Assembly: GCA_946811185.2 (NCBI GenBank)
Contig: OX328102.1
Location: 53,731,619 to 53,795,618 of the forward strand
DNA length: 64,000 nt
Source of the DNA: Hippopus hippopus
Lineage: Eukaryota; Mollusca; Bivalvia; Cardiida; Cardiidae
Direction of reading: 5' to 3'
Below the pieces are notes generated by a model. The model made no database searches, was not told where the DNA came from, and saw only the letters and a program-made list of their open reading frames with translations. Below, piece after piece: positions 37,415-48,889 of the stretch. A program made the position numbers and the translations under genes. Position 1 is the stretch's first letter. Each line of letters begins with the position of its first letter.

Positions 37415-37622
37415 CGACAAAATTATCTTTCTGTCCAAATTTAAACCGATTGTAAACGACAAGCTAAACGAGGATAAAATGATGGAAATGATCTTTGGGT
37501 AGAAAATATTGTGGCTAAAGGAGAAAATGTTATAAGCATTTTCTCCTTTTTCAACAATGTTTACATAAGCTTTTTTGCCTTTTTTTCTGTAAAATAAGGG
37601 ATTGTTAGGTAACGTGTTAAAG
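37415..37622 (+). mobile_element. Family D element
   Basis: Hairpin AAGGAGAAAATG-TTATAAG-CATTTTCTCCTT at about 37517-37549 with a shortened tip. Confidence 0.75.
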
Positions 37623-37773
37623 CGTCAAATAAACCTTTAGCAGACTTGGTTTAACAATGAGTGGTCGTTTTCTGTCAACGTATATAGATCAAGATCAAAC
37701 TCCACAGGACGAGCAGTATGATTATGGGCCTTCACTGACCTATATGTTATTAGATATCCTAACTAAAACCATA

Positions 37774-38037
37774 ATTGGCCTGCAACACGCAAAAAGTGAT
37801 ATTCAGACATTTGCGTAAAGTGTAGTCTCGGATCAGCCTGCGCAGTCCGCGCAGGCTAATCCGAGACTACACTTTACGTTCTTTATCATATTCTGTTTCG
37901 CGCAAGTCTACTGTAGGACAAAATCTAATGTAGTCGGAAAGTGTCGTCTCGGATCAGCCTGCGCGGACTGCGCAGGCTGATCCGAGACGACACATTACGC
38001 AAATGTCCGAATGCCCCTTTTCGCATGTTGCAGGCCA
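37774..38037 (+). mobile_element. Family B MITE, near-consensus
   Basis: Both GC palindromes are almost perfect (37817-37879, 37935-37998). Ends TTGGCCTGCAACACGC and GCATGTTGCAGGCC. Confidence 0.9.
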
Positions 38038-38152
38038 TATTGCAGTTCTTTTTAGCTGACTCGAATGTCCAATCTCTTCGCTTGATACCCTTTAAGTTCC
38101 ATTCCGTTTTCGGTCATTTGAAATCTTCCCTACCCAAATAGCGATTTAAATC

Positions 38153-38587
38153 TTCACCGAACGACAAAATTTTGGACTAGTTCGAGTTCAAAGTATTTAC
38201 AGACAACAATTTAAATGTGGCTAAAATGGTGCACTTTGTATATAGGATAAGGCAGAAAACTTTTTAGGTAAAAGAGAACATGCTGGCTATCAATAATATC
38301 TCATTTTCGAATTATGTTTTCAAAATTCTCCTGTGGTGTCCGTGGTTGTGAGGTAGAGTGTCGGCCTCGTAACGAAAAAGGTCCCGAGTTCGATACCCGG
38401 GAGCCGGTGCCAACTTTGGGATCTTTCATTGGCCCACATATTCGGCGCGAGTACTAGTGTAGTTCCCAGGAAGCAGAATCGTGAGAGATTAGTATAAGTT
38501 GTAAGAACTTGTTTCTCAATCGATGTAAAATAAATATGATTAAAATTAAAATTCTCCTTTGTCAGAGTCGTTCAAGTTCGTGTTTGT
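38153..38587 (+). mobile_element. Family D element split by a SINE
   Basis: Family D text (ACGACAAAATTTTGGAC, GTTTTCAAAATTCTCC) is interrupted at 38333-38547 and resumes at 38548. The right side is cut again by the hAT-like element at 38588. Confidence 0.75.
38333..38547 (+). repeat. tRNA-derived SINE, third type, with exact target duplication
   Basis: Head GTGTCCGTGGTTGTGAGG, box B GAGTTCGATACCCGGG, tail GTAAAATAAATATGATT. AAAATTCTCCT is duplicated at 38322-38332 and 38548-38558. Confidence 0.85.
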
Positions 38588-39494
38588 CATAGGGGTCCGT
38601 AGTTTGACTCCTGTCACCCATAGACTAAAACAAGGGATTTAACTGTATGCAGCCCGTTACTCGCCCCCGGTTACAAAAAAACAACGTGTCTTTTCTACCC
38701 CATCAGTTATTCTCCTAATTTTTTCTACAGCTGAGAGCTAAAACATTTTTCTACCAGAAAAACACAACTGTTTGTCAGTGGCTAATGCAGTCAGGCTGAT
38801 ACATTCGCTCGAACTTGTAAACTCGCTCAAAAATCTTCGCCATTGACACGGGTTCGTACATTCGACACTGACGTTCGCGCATATAAACCAATGAAATTTC
38901 TCGTTCCAAACAGTGTCACCGTATTGTCACGTGACAAAAAGGTGTGAGCAGCTGTACGTAATTTCATTGGTTGAATTCACGACTGTTAGTACATTTCAAC
39001 CGATGAAATTTCTCGTTCCAAACAATGTCACATGACAGAAGATGGCTGCAGCTGTTCGAAATAAGAACGTGGATCACAAATTCAACGGATTCTGAGGCGT
39101 TTCGTCGTTATTGAAGATAAAGACTCTAGGTCAGTAGTATTTTTAAACATGTTTAAAGGGTGGGTGCCGCTAATGCTGCGTTTCATTGGATCTAAAGTGC
39201 ATTTTATATCTTGAAAACGGATGTACGAACCCGTGTCAATGGCGCAGATTTTTGAGCGAGTTTACACGTTCGAGCGAATGTATCAGCCAGACTGCATTTG
39301 CCACTGACAAACAGTTGTGTTTTTCTGGTAGAATAATGTTTTAGCTCTCAGCTGTAGAAAAAATTAGGAGAATAACTGATGGGGTAGAAAAGATACGTTG
39401 TTTTTTTGTAACCGGGGGCGAGTAACGGGCTGCATACAGTTAAATCCCTTGTTTTAGTCTATGGGTGACAGGAGTCAAACTACGGACCCCTATG
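38588..39494. mobile_element. hAT-like foldback element, copy 2
   Basis: Starts CATAGGGGTCCGTAG, ends with its complement, inner part is the reverse complement of the copy at 13451. Exact 8-bp duplication GTGTTTGT at 38580-38587 and 39495-39502. Confidence 0.9.
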
Positions 39495-39514
39495 GTGTTT
39501 GTGAGATACAGAAC

Positions 39515-39744
39515 TAAATCGTGACCATCAATCCCGCGTTTTAACAACTCCTATAAGGGAGATAGCGTTTTAAAAAACGTTGTTGGAAAAGGAGAAAATG
39601 CTGGTAACCAGCATTTTCTCTATTTCCAACAATATTTTTCTTCCCTGTTATAGAACCAAAGCCCTTTTGTACTAACTTCAAATGGTAGTCTGCAGATATT
39701 TTGTACGGGAAGAGTAAAAAAATTGTCGTTTTGGAAGGATTAAG
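39515..39744 (-). mobile_element. Family D element
   Basis: Hairpin at about 39584-39632, perfect through GGAGAAAATGCTGGTAACC. Confidence 0.8.
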
Positions 39745-40740
39745 TAGCTGTTGGGGACAGTATAAATCAAGATCAGACTACACAGAATTTAAAGTTTAAT
39801 TTTAGATCTGTTCCATCCGCTACATAGCCTCGGTTTCACGAAAAAAAAAACTTATGTCTGTTATTTTATTCATATCCGCTAACAGACTTATTTTTCGACT
39901 TAAGTTGAGTACGTTATTTGAGACGCATTTTCACTAACATTAACAGACTTAAGTGACGTTCTCAAGTCCTGAGCTTACATAACGTTTCAGACTCAACTCT
40001 GGACTAAAATCTGTTAACTGAGTTAAATTCGTTTATTTGCCTGGGTTGAGTCTGAAACGTTGCGTCAACTCACAATTTGAAAACGTGACTAAAGTCTGTT
40101 AATGATAGTGGAATACATCTCAAATAGTGAACCCAAATTAAGTCAGAACTTAAAACCGTTAGTGAAATTAACTAAAATAAGAGACTTCAGGTTTTTCGTG
40201 AAACCGGTCTCTGGTGCTAAACTACGAGCAGTATCATCTTTGAAATGCAGCGGAAATCATATTTTAGACCTCGGTAAAAGTTTATTTAATTGTAGTTTGA
40301 AGAACAAATAGGAATAGAAAATAGCGTGAGCCGAGATACATAGATAAATACAGTTTGAAACAACATGCTATATTGACATTTTCTTTGTTAGAACTTTTAC
40401 TCATACGACAATTATAGAGAATCCCTGTAATGCGTATTTCGAGGTAAGTGCAGAAATACTTTGAAGAGGTTGCAGGTATTTTGCATACGAGCATGCGTAC
40501 TTGCACTTCCGGTTCATGCTTCGCAAGTATGATGCAGCCTCACTACTTAGAGAAGACTTTCCGTCGCAATTTTCTAAAGGAAATGAGACTCTCTTCACCA
40601 TTACTTTTTTATCGGTGGCAAGAAGACATCACTGTCTCCTTTTGCCAAACTATTTCCATAAAAAAGCGTTTAAAGGGCTTTTAGGAACTTAACGCACATT
40701 TAAAGTTCGTGAACAGCTAAAACAAGTGCATGCTTAAAAT
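39745..40740. other. Intergenic, no gene seen
   Basis: A family C-like hairpin relic near 39757. From 39880 to 40090 there are many GACTTAAG, AGTCTG and TAACAGAC words in both orientations, a diffuse inverted repeat. No gene. Confidence 0.4.
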
Positions 40741-40741
40741 T

Positions 40742-41011
40742 CAGCCATGCTCTGTGAAAAAGGGGGTTTGACGCGTCTGCAAAAGTATAGACCCATGTCA
40801 GCCTTCGCAGTTCGCGTAGGCTGACATGGGTCGAAACTTTTTGCTATCGGTCAATTTCCTGCATATCAAAGGACCGGTCTACCTCATGATTCAGTCGGTT
40901 GTTACACAAAATGGATTTTATGGATCCACAACTATATGATTACTTTGCTTGGTACAATGCATTCCTAAGATGCAGTAAAACCCCTTTTGCCGGAGTCACT
41001 CACAAAAATAC
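40742..41011 (-). mobile_element. Family A MITE
   Basis: CAGCCATGCTCTG left end, palindrome CATGTCAGCCTTCGCAG at about 40794, right end GCCGGAGTCACTCAC. Confidence 0.8.
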
Positions 41012-41159
41012 CGAGCAGTGTATATCCAAGGTCAGATTGCACGTTCAAAGCTGTCTGATCTTTATCTGCACGGTCTTAAATTTAGGCACCTTGACACTTT
41101 AACTACTAAATAAATTAAGTAAAGAATTTCAGTAAGTCGGGGGTAACAAAGAAATTTCG

Positions 41160-41265
41160 ATTTTAAATTTCTGGAAAATTCTTGCTGTATTGGACAGTAT
41201 AAATTAATGATCAGATTGCACATTATGTGCAGTCTGATCGTGATCTATACTGTATGCAAAAGTGC
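41160..41265 (+). repeat. Family C-like hairpin
   Basis: GATCAGATTGCACATTATGT with its complement; no outer ends. Confidence 0.55.
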
Positions 41266-41896
41266 ATAGAGTCACTCACGCTAAGCAATCCAGGGTTTAA
41301 GTAATTAGTAGTACGACTGTGGGGTTAAATATTTGCCAGTTGTGGGAGTTATGAAGATAAACATGTACAATATATAATAGTACACATACATAATTGATGA
41401 AATTATTCCTCGACATTAGACGAAATCATACGTCATATAGACAAATGTGAGACAGAAATCTTTTGAAAATTCCTTGCTCGCATGGAGTTATGTTTTATAC
41501 ATGTATACATATGTTCAGATAAACTAGTTTTAAATACTGGTATACATCTAAAAATATTGTAGCAAAATGAGAAATTGCAAGTTTTAAGCAGTTACTCCTT
41601 TTGTCACTTTGTTTTTCATATTGGTTCAGTGTTGTTTGAAGGTTGTAACGTATTAACAAAAAAGTGTTTGGTTAATGCTGTTTTTGATTATTTTTCCAGA
41701 ATCAGTCGCAAATTATCTAATGATTAAGATCAAAGATCAAATCACATGTTTGCGACAAATTTCGACAAGTTTGCGGTTGAAGTCTTAAAGCTTTCTTGTT
41801 GGCACTAAGTTATGTGAAATAAATGCATCATGTTGAAACATTGTAACAAGAGGAGAAACTGCTCCTTGAACGCAAGTTCTCTTTTTGTCACCTTGT
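41266..41896. other. Intergenic, no gene seen
   Basis: AT-rich; weak traces of the same text as 43800-43990 (GTGGGAGTTATGAAGATAAA), suggesting an old shared repeat. Confidence 0.4.
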
Positions 41897-41897
41897 T

Positions 41898-42109
41898 TAA
41901 CCCTTAGGCTGCTAAGCGCGACTCACTGACCTTTTGCGGACAGTGTAGATCAAGATCAGACTGCACAAAACTTGCAGTCTGATCTTTGATCCACACTGTC
42001 CGGTAAGGACATATTGACCCCAGAAAAATATGTTCGAATTAGCAAAATTTGGTGTTTTTACTATCGGCTCAAAAAATTCATGTCACTTATCTAGAAAGAT
42101 AAGGGTTAA
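41898..42109 (+). mobile_element. Family C element, near-consensus
   Basis: TTTAACCCTTAGGCTGC to GATAAGGGTTAAA; hairpin at 41944-42000. Confidence 0.9.
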
Positions 42110-42146
42110 AAATGTTTTACTAATTATTATACAGGAAGTAATATGT

Positions 42147-42409
42147 ACTGCAACACACGAAAAGGGGCATTCGGACATTTGTGTAAAGTGTCGTCTCGGA
42201 ATAGCCTACGCAGTCCGCGCACGCTATTCCGAAGCGACACTCTCCGTTTTTATGTAATTTTCTGTTTTGCGCAAGTCTACTGAAGAAAAAATCTAATACA
42301 GTCGTAAAGTGCCGTCTCGGATTAGCCTGCGCGGACTGCGCAGGCTGATCCGAGACGACACTTTATGCAAAAATCCGAATGCCTCTTTTTGCGTGTTGCA
42401 GGCCATATG
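42147..42409 (+). mobile_element. Family B MITE
   Basis: CTGCAACACACGAAAAGGGG to GCGTGTTGCAGGCC; first palindrome AATAGCCTACGCAGTCCG is mutated. Confidence 0.85.
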
Positions 42410-42479
42410 TAAGTCTCTAAGCATTTAATGATTGAGATGTTACATTATGTCTTTTAGAATCGCCCAAAAATTATTGGAA

Positions 42480-42545
42480 GGCTCAGATCAAAGATCAAAC
42501 TGCTTATTCTGTGCAGTCTAATCTTGATCCACCTGGTATTCAAAA
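42480..42545 (+). repeat. Family C-like relic
   Basis: GATCAAAGATCAAACTGC and GTGCAGTCTAATCTTGATCC. Confidence 0.5.
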
Positions 42546-42549
42546 ATAT

Positions 42550-42783
42550 TCTAACTCTTTATCGGACGTAAAAAATTCTGGACTCGCCCATTTTGAAAGC
42601 ATTTGCAAACAACAAAGTAAAATGTGACTCACACATGGTGGAATTTGTTTTTGAAAAATTAGAAAACGATTTGGGAGAAGGAGAAAATGCGGGTCAGAAG
42701 CATTTTCTCCTGTTCTCAGAATGTCTTCAAAAGCTTTGTACCTCAGGGTCGTTCAAACGAAAAAGTTTTAGTAAAGAGTTAAA
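42550..42783 (+). mobile_element. Family D element
   Basis: CTAACTCTTTATCGGACG left, TTTTAGTAAAGAGTTAAA right; hairpin tip mutated (GCGGGTCAGAAGC). Confidence 0.75.
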
Positions 42784-42799
42784 TCTGTTTGTTTCGTTT

Positions 42800-43606
42800 T
42801 TAAAGCCCCAGTAAAGTCCAAAAATAGGTAATTTTCACCGTTTATAACTCGAAAATATACCGGATAACCCATCACAACACACATATATAAGATCGGAGAA
42901 AACTAGAACGTGTCAGTTACTGCATTGGTTGCCATGATATACGTGTGAGAAAATACATGGAGAAGCCCGTCGATTTCAGGGACGCCATTGATCGAGAGAA
43001 CCTTCGTTATCGTTCGTGTATATTCGAACTAGATCTTCGAGAACGTCACGTGATAACATTGTATCTCATTAGTGCTATGACGTAGTACACAGATCTATTG
43101 TTTACAATTCCAATATTATGTCATCGGAGAGTAAGATTACTCATTCTGAACCTGTATTCTTATTTAGATGTATTAAACTCTTCCTGTATTGATGATAAAT
43201 GAATAAGCGATGATCAGCCTGTGTCGTCGTTTCTGTTTAAATAAACTTACTTTTTTCAAGCCTAGAATCGGGACAAAACAGTCAAGTGAATGAAGGGTTT
43301 GTTTCGATGCCTTGAATGATCACGTGGTATTTACGTCACTATTACGTCACTGCAGACATTTACGACGAAAAGTCGGCTAATCGTCGGCGATCATCGATGT
43401 AAACAAACAGATAATGCGGCATGGTAGGATTTGTTCTAGTTCCAAAATACTTTTTTTTTTTTGCCATTGACTGGAACTTTTACGAACTGCACCTTTACAT
43501 TTTGTGAAAGTCATAATAATCGCCATATTTTTACATGGTAAAAATGAAATTTACTTTTATTTTATAAACAGGTTTTTTATTCATTTGGACTTTACTGTGA
43601 CTTTAA
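42800..43606. mobile_element. Non-autonomous element with family G-like ends
   Basis: TTAAAGCCCCAGTAAAGTCC at the left and GGACTTTACTGTGACTTTAA at the right form ~20 bp imperfect terminal inverted repeats around ~765 bp with no reading frame. Confidence 0.6.
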
Positions 43607-43609
43607 CGT

Positions 43610-43735
43610 CGTTCACAGCTTTATTTCAGTAATATCGCATTAGCCAGTGCACCCTTGCTTTACCGGAATTCCTTTTATCAGTGTTTTGCACAATATTCAA
43701 GCCAGTAGCTGCTTTCCCACATAACTATAGTTTAA
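43610..43735 (-). repeat. SINE 3' fragment
   Basis: TTATTTCAGTAATATCGCAT and GCCAGTAGCTGCTTTCCCAC match the body of the SINE at 28339. Confidence 0.7.
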
Positions 43736-45067
43736 AACTGATCATTAGTAAAGGGTAAAGTGACTCGTCATTTGTATGATGGTATAAAGATTTCCCTGTT
43801 GTGGGAGTGTGAAGACAAACATGTACATGCGCATAATTGATAGAATTCTTCCTCGATATTAGATTATATCATACGTCATCAGACAAATTCGCAGAGAAGG
43901 TCTGAGAACTTCCATGTCAAATATAGAAAACCAACATAAAGCAATGCATGTATATACATGGACACTTGACAAAAGGAGAAATTGCTCGCTTTATGGAATT
44001 TTCCATTTGTCACTATGTTTTTTTGAAAATGCGTGCACTACAAGAATAAAAAAAGTCGTCGTGATAGTATTTGTGTCAATCTTTAAAGCATTAAATGCTG
44101 CCTGTCCTTAGATTTTTTTTTTTTTTTTTTTGTTTTTCTGTCAAAATTACTAAAAATATATATAAATATATATTTATCAAACTATCTAGATCCAAGGAGA
44201 GATCGCACATTCTCTACAGTCTGATCTTAATCTACTAGGACTGCAAAATCATGATATGTTTGAGATTAAAAATTCACCAGTTTAGGGAGTGAGAAATCCT
44301 ACATGGCCCATAATATAGATCTAGTTCATATAAATAATTAATGATATTCTTCAGCAACATTAGATTAATTCTTTTCTAGGCAACATTAATAACCTTTGGA
44401 CACACCGTAGATCAAGATCGTACTGCACAGAACAATTTGTTTATCTATACAACGAAAGCGTTGAATCGTTGAATCGGAGAACTAACAAATCTTATAAATT
44501 GCGGAAACGTGTTATAGACCCATAAGAACCGTTGTAGTACCAATCATGAAAATGCATATTTTATAATACAATCTTTGCAATTTCTGACATGCGTTCGCAA
44601 GATATTGCAAATAATGTCACCCTGCGTTTCTTTATCTCTTGAGTATAACTTTTTCGTCTTTTTTTTTATATACATATACCACTGTTTAGATGCATCGTAC
44701 ATGTGTAAAGAAACATGAAACTCGGAGTTCAATACTAGGTCAAAAACTACGGCTGCATAAGACTAGATTTTGACTTTTTTCTTTTAAGAAATGTCTTACT
44801 CTGTTGCCATGTGTATTTACTCGAAGAAAGGGGCGATAAAATATTTGCCAACACGGAACTCCGACAAGCAAAGCAAATTACAGTACGGTGACTCTGCCGA
44901 TTGAGTTACCTATGTAGCTTATAATTTAAGTTTGTTTTAGTGTATTGTTCCGTTGTTACGAAAATCTAACAGATTCCCTGTGACAAACGGGAAAGAGAAT
45001 TTTACAATAAAACTCTAAAAAAATGGGATATTTCTCGTTTTCTGCATGTATCTCTGTCTACATCTAA
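43736..45067. other. Intergenic, no gene seen
   Basis: Includes a T20 run at 44111-44132, a short TATATAAATATATATT palindrome at 44158 and a tRNA-like scrap at about 44885-44920. Confidence 0.4.
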
Positions 45068-45334
45068 GTGGCCTTAAACACGAGAAAAGGGGCATTCGGA
45101 CATTTGCGTAAAGTGTCGTCGCGGATCAGCCTGCGCAATTCGCGCAGACTGATCCGAGACGACACTTTACGACTATATTCGATTTTGTCTTTCAGTAGAC
45201 TTGCACAAAACAGAAAATTACATAAGAACGGAAAATGTCGTCTCGGATTAGCCTGCGCGGATTGCACAGGCTGATCCGGGATGACATTTTACGCAGATGT
45301 CCGAATGCCCTTTTTCGCGTGTTGCAGGTCATTA
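45068..45334 (+). mobile_element. Family B MITE
   Basis: Both palindromes conserved; ends GTGGCCTTAAACACGAG and CGCGTGTTGCAGG. Confidence 0.85.
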
Positions 45335-45439
45335 GTTATAAAATCATCTTTGTCAAGTTTGCAGGCGTTTTGAAATTATTAGTTCACGTTAAGATATAAA
45401 AAAAAAAGAAGTTGCGAAACGAAATCCAGCTTTGCGCCA

Positions 45440-45920
45440 CTTTAAACCATTTCCCAAGCGGATATGAGTGGTTCGATGCATATGCAAAAAGAATCAACCC
45501 GGTTCAGCCTGCGCAGTCAGCTCAGTCGTGGTCTTGCGGAGCGAAGGACTCGGGTTCGAGACTCACGGAGCACACTGGGTTTTTCGTGGGAGTGTCCTTG
45601 GGCAAGACACTTCAGAGCGCTAGCCTAGTTCTGATGAAACGCTGGACTTACATGAATATGTGAGCTTATGCACGGTGATATGACTGAAATGATGTTGAAA
45701 GCGGAGTAAAACACTATTCATTCTTACAAAAGCAATCCGCTCAGGCTGACCTAGGTCGAAACCGTTTGCTATTTGTAAATTTTCTGCACTGTCTAATGAC
45801 AAGTCTACGTCATGAAACATACGATTGTAAGACAGAATGAACTTTATGGATCCATAATCATGTGACGACTTGGTTGGTACGATGCATCACGGAGTTCCAT
45901 TATACCAGTTGTTCACATGG
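45440..45920 (-). mobile_element. Family A MITE split by a SINE
   Basis: The palindrome is opened after CAGCCTGCGCAGTC (to ~45517) and resumes at ~45731 with GCAATCCGCTCAGGCTGACC. Right end ACATGGCTCAT. Confidence 0.8.
45518..45730 (+). repeat. tRNA-derived SINE nested in family A
   Basis: AGCTCAGTCGTGGTCTTGCG head, box B GGGTTCGAGACTC, then GTCCTTGGGCAAGACACTTC, and the end GTTGAAAGCGGAGTAAAACAC. Confidence 0.85.
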
Positions 45921-46009
45921 CTCATAATTATTTCACATAAGACTATAACGATTAAAAGTGACACAAAGAAGAAACCTTTGACGAAAATCAAAGAGGCTAT
46001 TTTATTAAT

Positions 46010-46275
46010 AGGTAACATTGTGGGAAAAGAGGAAAAGAGAATTTAGACTTCAAAAAAAGTATTTAGGGAAGACAAAAAATTGTGGTACCATCATTTTTTT
46101 CCTTTTCTAATAATGTTTTCTACCCTTTGTAGACGAATTTCATAACTTGAATCAAATTTAATTTTTTGTTCGAATAAGAGATTTTATTCAGTACTTATGC
46201 ATACACATGCATTTCGTGCCATGCACATTCAGATTTTAAACGTTGTGCGGATAAATGTAAGATTTTCTTGTCTGG
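46010..46275 (-). mobile_element. Family D element, diverged
   Basis: GTAACATTGTGGGAAAAGAG arm and AATAATGTTTTCTACCC complement with an insertion between them. Confidence 0.55.
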
Positions 46276-46754
46276 TAAAGGATCAAAATTGTGATGATAA
46301 AAAACAATGACAAACCTAAATAAATTACTGTACAATTATGACTCTTTAACTAGCTTTCCATTAAATATTCATAACTGCCAGTTAACCCATGGAGCCTTGA
46401 ATCAATCAAATAGACCTGTTCATTTAACCAAAAAAACAAAAAACCCAGGCTTAATATTTGTTTCACGTTTTCTTGTTGTTGTTGGTGTTGTTAATGTTCA
46501 GAATATGTTACACCATAGTGAACAGTGCACATCCAAGTTGAGACTATTTGTTCGGCGTGGGATATCATTTCAACGCAGCGATTTATTCAAATCCGAAATC
46601 CCCCTCCCTTTTACCGCACGCGACGGCCATTCATTTTATGATTCGGGCTTCTTTCTCACATAAACGTCTTTGAACTAACGTTCAACGGCGATAGAGAAAT
46701 AAACTCTGTTTCAGTGACTATCCTGAGGATAATTTTAGGCTCAGCTTTCTCTCA

Positions 46755-46940
46755 GAGATTTGATGACAGTCACTGCAACAGAGTTCGTTCCTCTCTAATC
46801 GCTGATCATTGCTTCGCCCTTTTTTTTCTTCTTCTTTCCTTTATAGGGGGCGGGGAAGCAGCCAGCGGCTTGAAAAGAATGTTCTGTGAAGTATTGGTAA
46901 AACAAAAATCCATGAAAGCGATAGAACTGAAATAATGGTA
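46755..46940 (+). repeat. SINE fragment, diverged
   Basis: Body text GCAGCCAGCGGCTTGAAAAG and GTATTGGTAAA; no head. T/C-rich expansion inside. Confidence 0.65.
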
Positions 46941-47317
46941 AATACGGTGTCTACATCAAATAAGCAAACAAAACAGATGAGTCTTCCCCTGCAAAAAAAT
47001 GTAGGTAATGAAACTTTGAGCAATAGCCACTTTCATTATTTCTTTTAATAGTGACCTTGACTTTGGATGGACTGTTGTTAGAATCAATCTAAAGCTATCT
47101 TAAACTTCTTAGTTCACGATTACAAAAACAAGCTCAAACTTTTTTTTTTTTTCATATGATTGTTTGATAGTGGCCAAATATTCTCAAAATCAATACCAGA
47201 ATATCTTCTATTTTTGTAAAGGCTCCCTACAAAGCAACTTCCTCCAGTGGCTCATTCCATGTTTTGTCTCCCGTGTATAATTACTTCTTTTCCAAAACTG
47301 TTTTCAAAAAGCATTCT

Positions 47318-47642
47318 CCGAGCCCCGGTAGCTCAGTCGGTAGCGTGCAGGACTTGAGAACAGGGGGTCGTGGGTTCCTCCCTGGCCACGATCCCCGGCT
47401 CAACAAATTTCTTTCCGAGGACTGATGATAGTCAATGCGACAGGATTCATTCCTCTCCCACCGCTGACCACCATTGTTTCGACGATGATTATGTGGGAAA
47501 GCAGCCAGTGGCTTGGAAAGAAGATTGTGCGGAGTACTGGTAAATGAGACTCCAGGAAAGCATGGATAGGTGCACTGGCAGCCGCAATATAACTGAAATA
47601 ATGTTGAAAACGGCGTTAAGCACCAAAACAATCAATCAGTCA
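47318..47642 (+). repeat. tRNA-derived SINE, best full-length copy
   Basis: Head GAGCCCCGGTAGCTCAGTCG, box B-like GTGGGTTCCTCCC, body GTGGGAAAGCAGCCAGTGGC, end GTTGAAAACGGCGTTAAGCA and an AATC-type tail. It lies in what looks like family D DNA (AAAACTGTTTTCAAAAAGC on its left). Confidence 0.9.
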
Positions 47643-47884
47643 AAAAGCAGTCCGTTTTCAAACCGTTGGTTTAAAAAGTCCGACTTGTAAGATCATGGGT
47701 GAAGAAAATGAATACAACGAACAAATTGCGTTCATTCTTCTATTGATAGACACTGCAAAACTCCTTCAACAGGAACAAACATTGACCCTTCACCAGGCCA
47801 GCAATCTCAGACCTGTCCTGACGGAAATCATGTGCAGACTGCAAATCAAATGTCGCTTTAATGCAAGGTTTTTTCCTTAAAAGG

Positions 47885-47965
47885 TTGAAAACTGTAAAAT
47901 TGTAGGAAAAGGAGAAAATGCTAGTTACTAGCATTTCTCCTTCTTCCACATGTTTCAAAAACGTT
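47885..47965 (+). repeat. Family D fragment
   Basis: Hairpin AGGAGAAAATGCTAGTTACT with its complement. Confidence 0.65.
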
Positions 47966-48024
47966 TCTGTCTTAGATTCACAAAAAAAAAAACTGAATAG
48001 CTTGGTATGGAAGTAAATGGATTT

Positions 48025-48215
48025 TACTTTTAGCAAACGACAAATCAAAATGTGACTCACATGAAGGTATTATCCCTACAAAGAGTTGAAAACATTGTGG
48101 AAAAAGGAGAAAATGCTGGTTACCAGCATTTTCTCCTTTTTCCACAACGTTTTCAAAAGGCTTTTTTCATGGGAACGTTCGGAATCACGGAAACGTTCAG
48201 CAAAGGATTAAATAG
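48025..48215 (+). mobile_element. Family D element
   Basis: Hairpin at 48089-48151 nearly perfect; GCAAAGGATTAAA at the right. Confidence 0.8.
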
Positions 48216-48374
48216 ACTCCGTCGTTATTTACCTAGCACGGTGATTGGTTTAGTTGCAGACTAATCTAGAAAATGAAATATTTCCCGGGACAAACAAACA
48301 ATAGACGATAAAGATTAATGTAAGATTACATTCTGGCGGTCAGAAATGAGCCTTTTTTGTGCAGGTTTTTTTCC

Positions 48375-48610
48375 TAATAAATCAACGGAAAGTTTCGATT
48401 ATTGTCTTGTCATTTTTTGCATGACGTCTATATATATTTGATACCATGTTTAAGTGGTGTCTAACGCCGTTTCCAAATACATGCATAATTTCAGATAAAG
48501 CGGCAGACAGTTCACCTATCTATGTTTTTTTCGAATCTCTCCCACTGAATAAATCAACGGAAAGTGTCAATTATTGCCTTGTCATTTTTTGCACGACGTC
48601 TATATAGTTG
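48375..48610. repeat. Direct duplication around a SINE fragment
   Basis: AATAAATCAACGGAAAGT...GACGTCTATATA occurs at 48375-48437 and 48547-48606. Between them is a SINE 3' piece (GTGTCTAACGCCGTTTCC, minus orientation). Confidence 0.75.
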
Positions 48611-48880
48611 AGCTATGCCATGTGAAAAGATGGTTTAATGTATGTATTTACAAAACTTATCGACCCACGTCAGCCTGCAGCTAGTCCAAGCAGGTTGACC
48701 GGAATCGAAACTTTATTGCTATTTGTTAATTTTCTGCTTGTCAAAGGCCCATTCTACCTCATCCTCCAACCGGCTGTTAAGCGAAATGAGTCAAATGGAT
48801 TCATAATTTAACGTAATGTTTTGCGTGGTAATGTGCATCACAGAGATGTAATAAAGCCCTCTTTGCCTGAGCATCTGTTT
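48607..48880 (-). mobile_element. Family A MITE, diverged
   Basis: GAGCTATGCCATGTG left end, palindrome CGTCAGCCTGCAGCTAGTCC eroded. Confidence 0.7.
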
Positions 48881-48889
48881 ACATTGTTT

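Noticed and set aside
34139..45274. Recurrent frames with KVSSRISLRG-like peptides
   Set aside because: They are translations of the family B palindromes, present on both strands at each copy.
46307..46663. 118-codon plus-strand frame
   Set aside because: Low-complexity and repeat-derived pieces, no family features.
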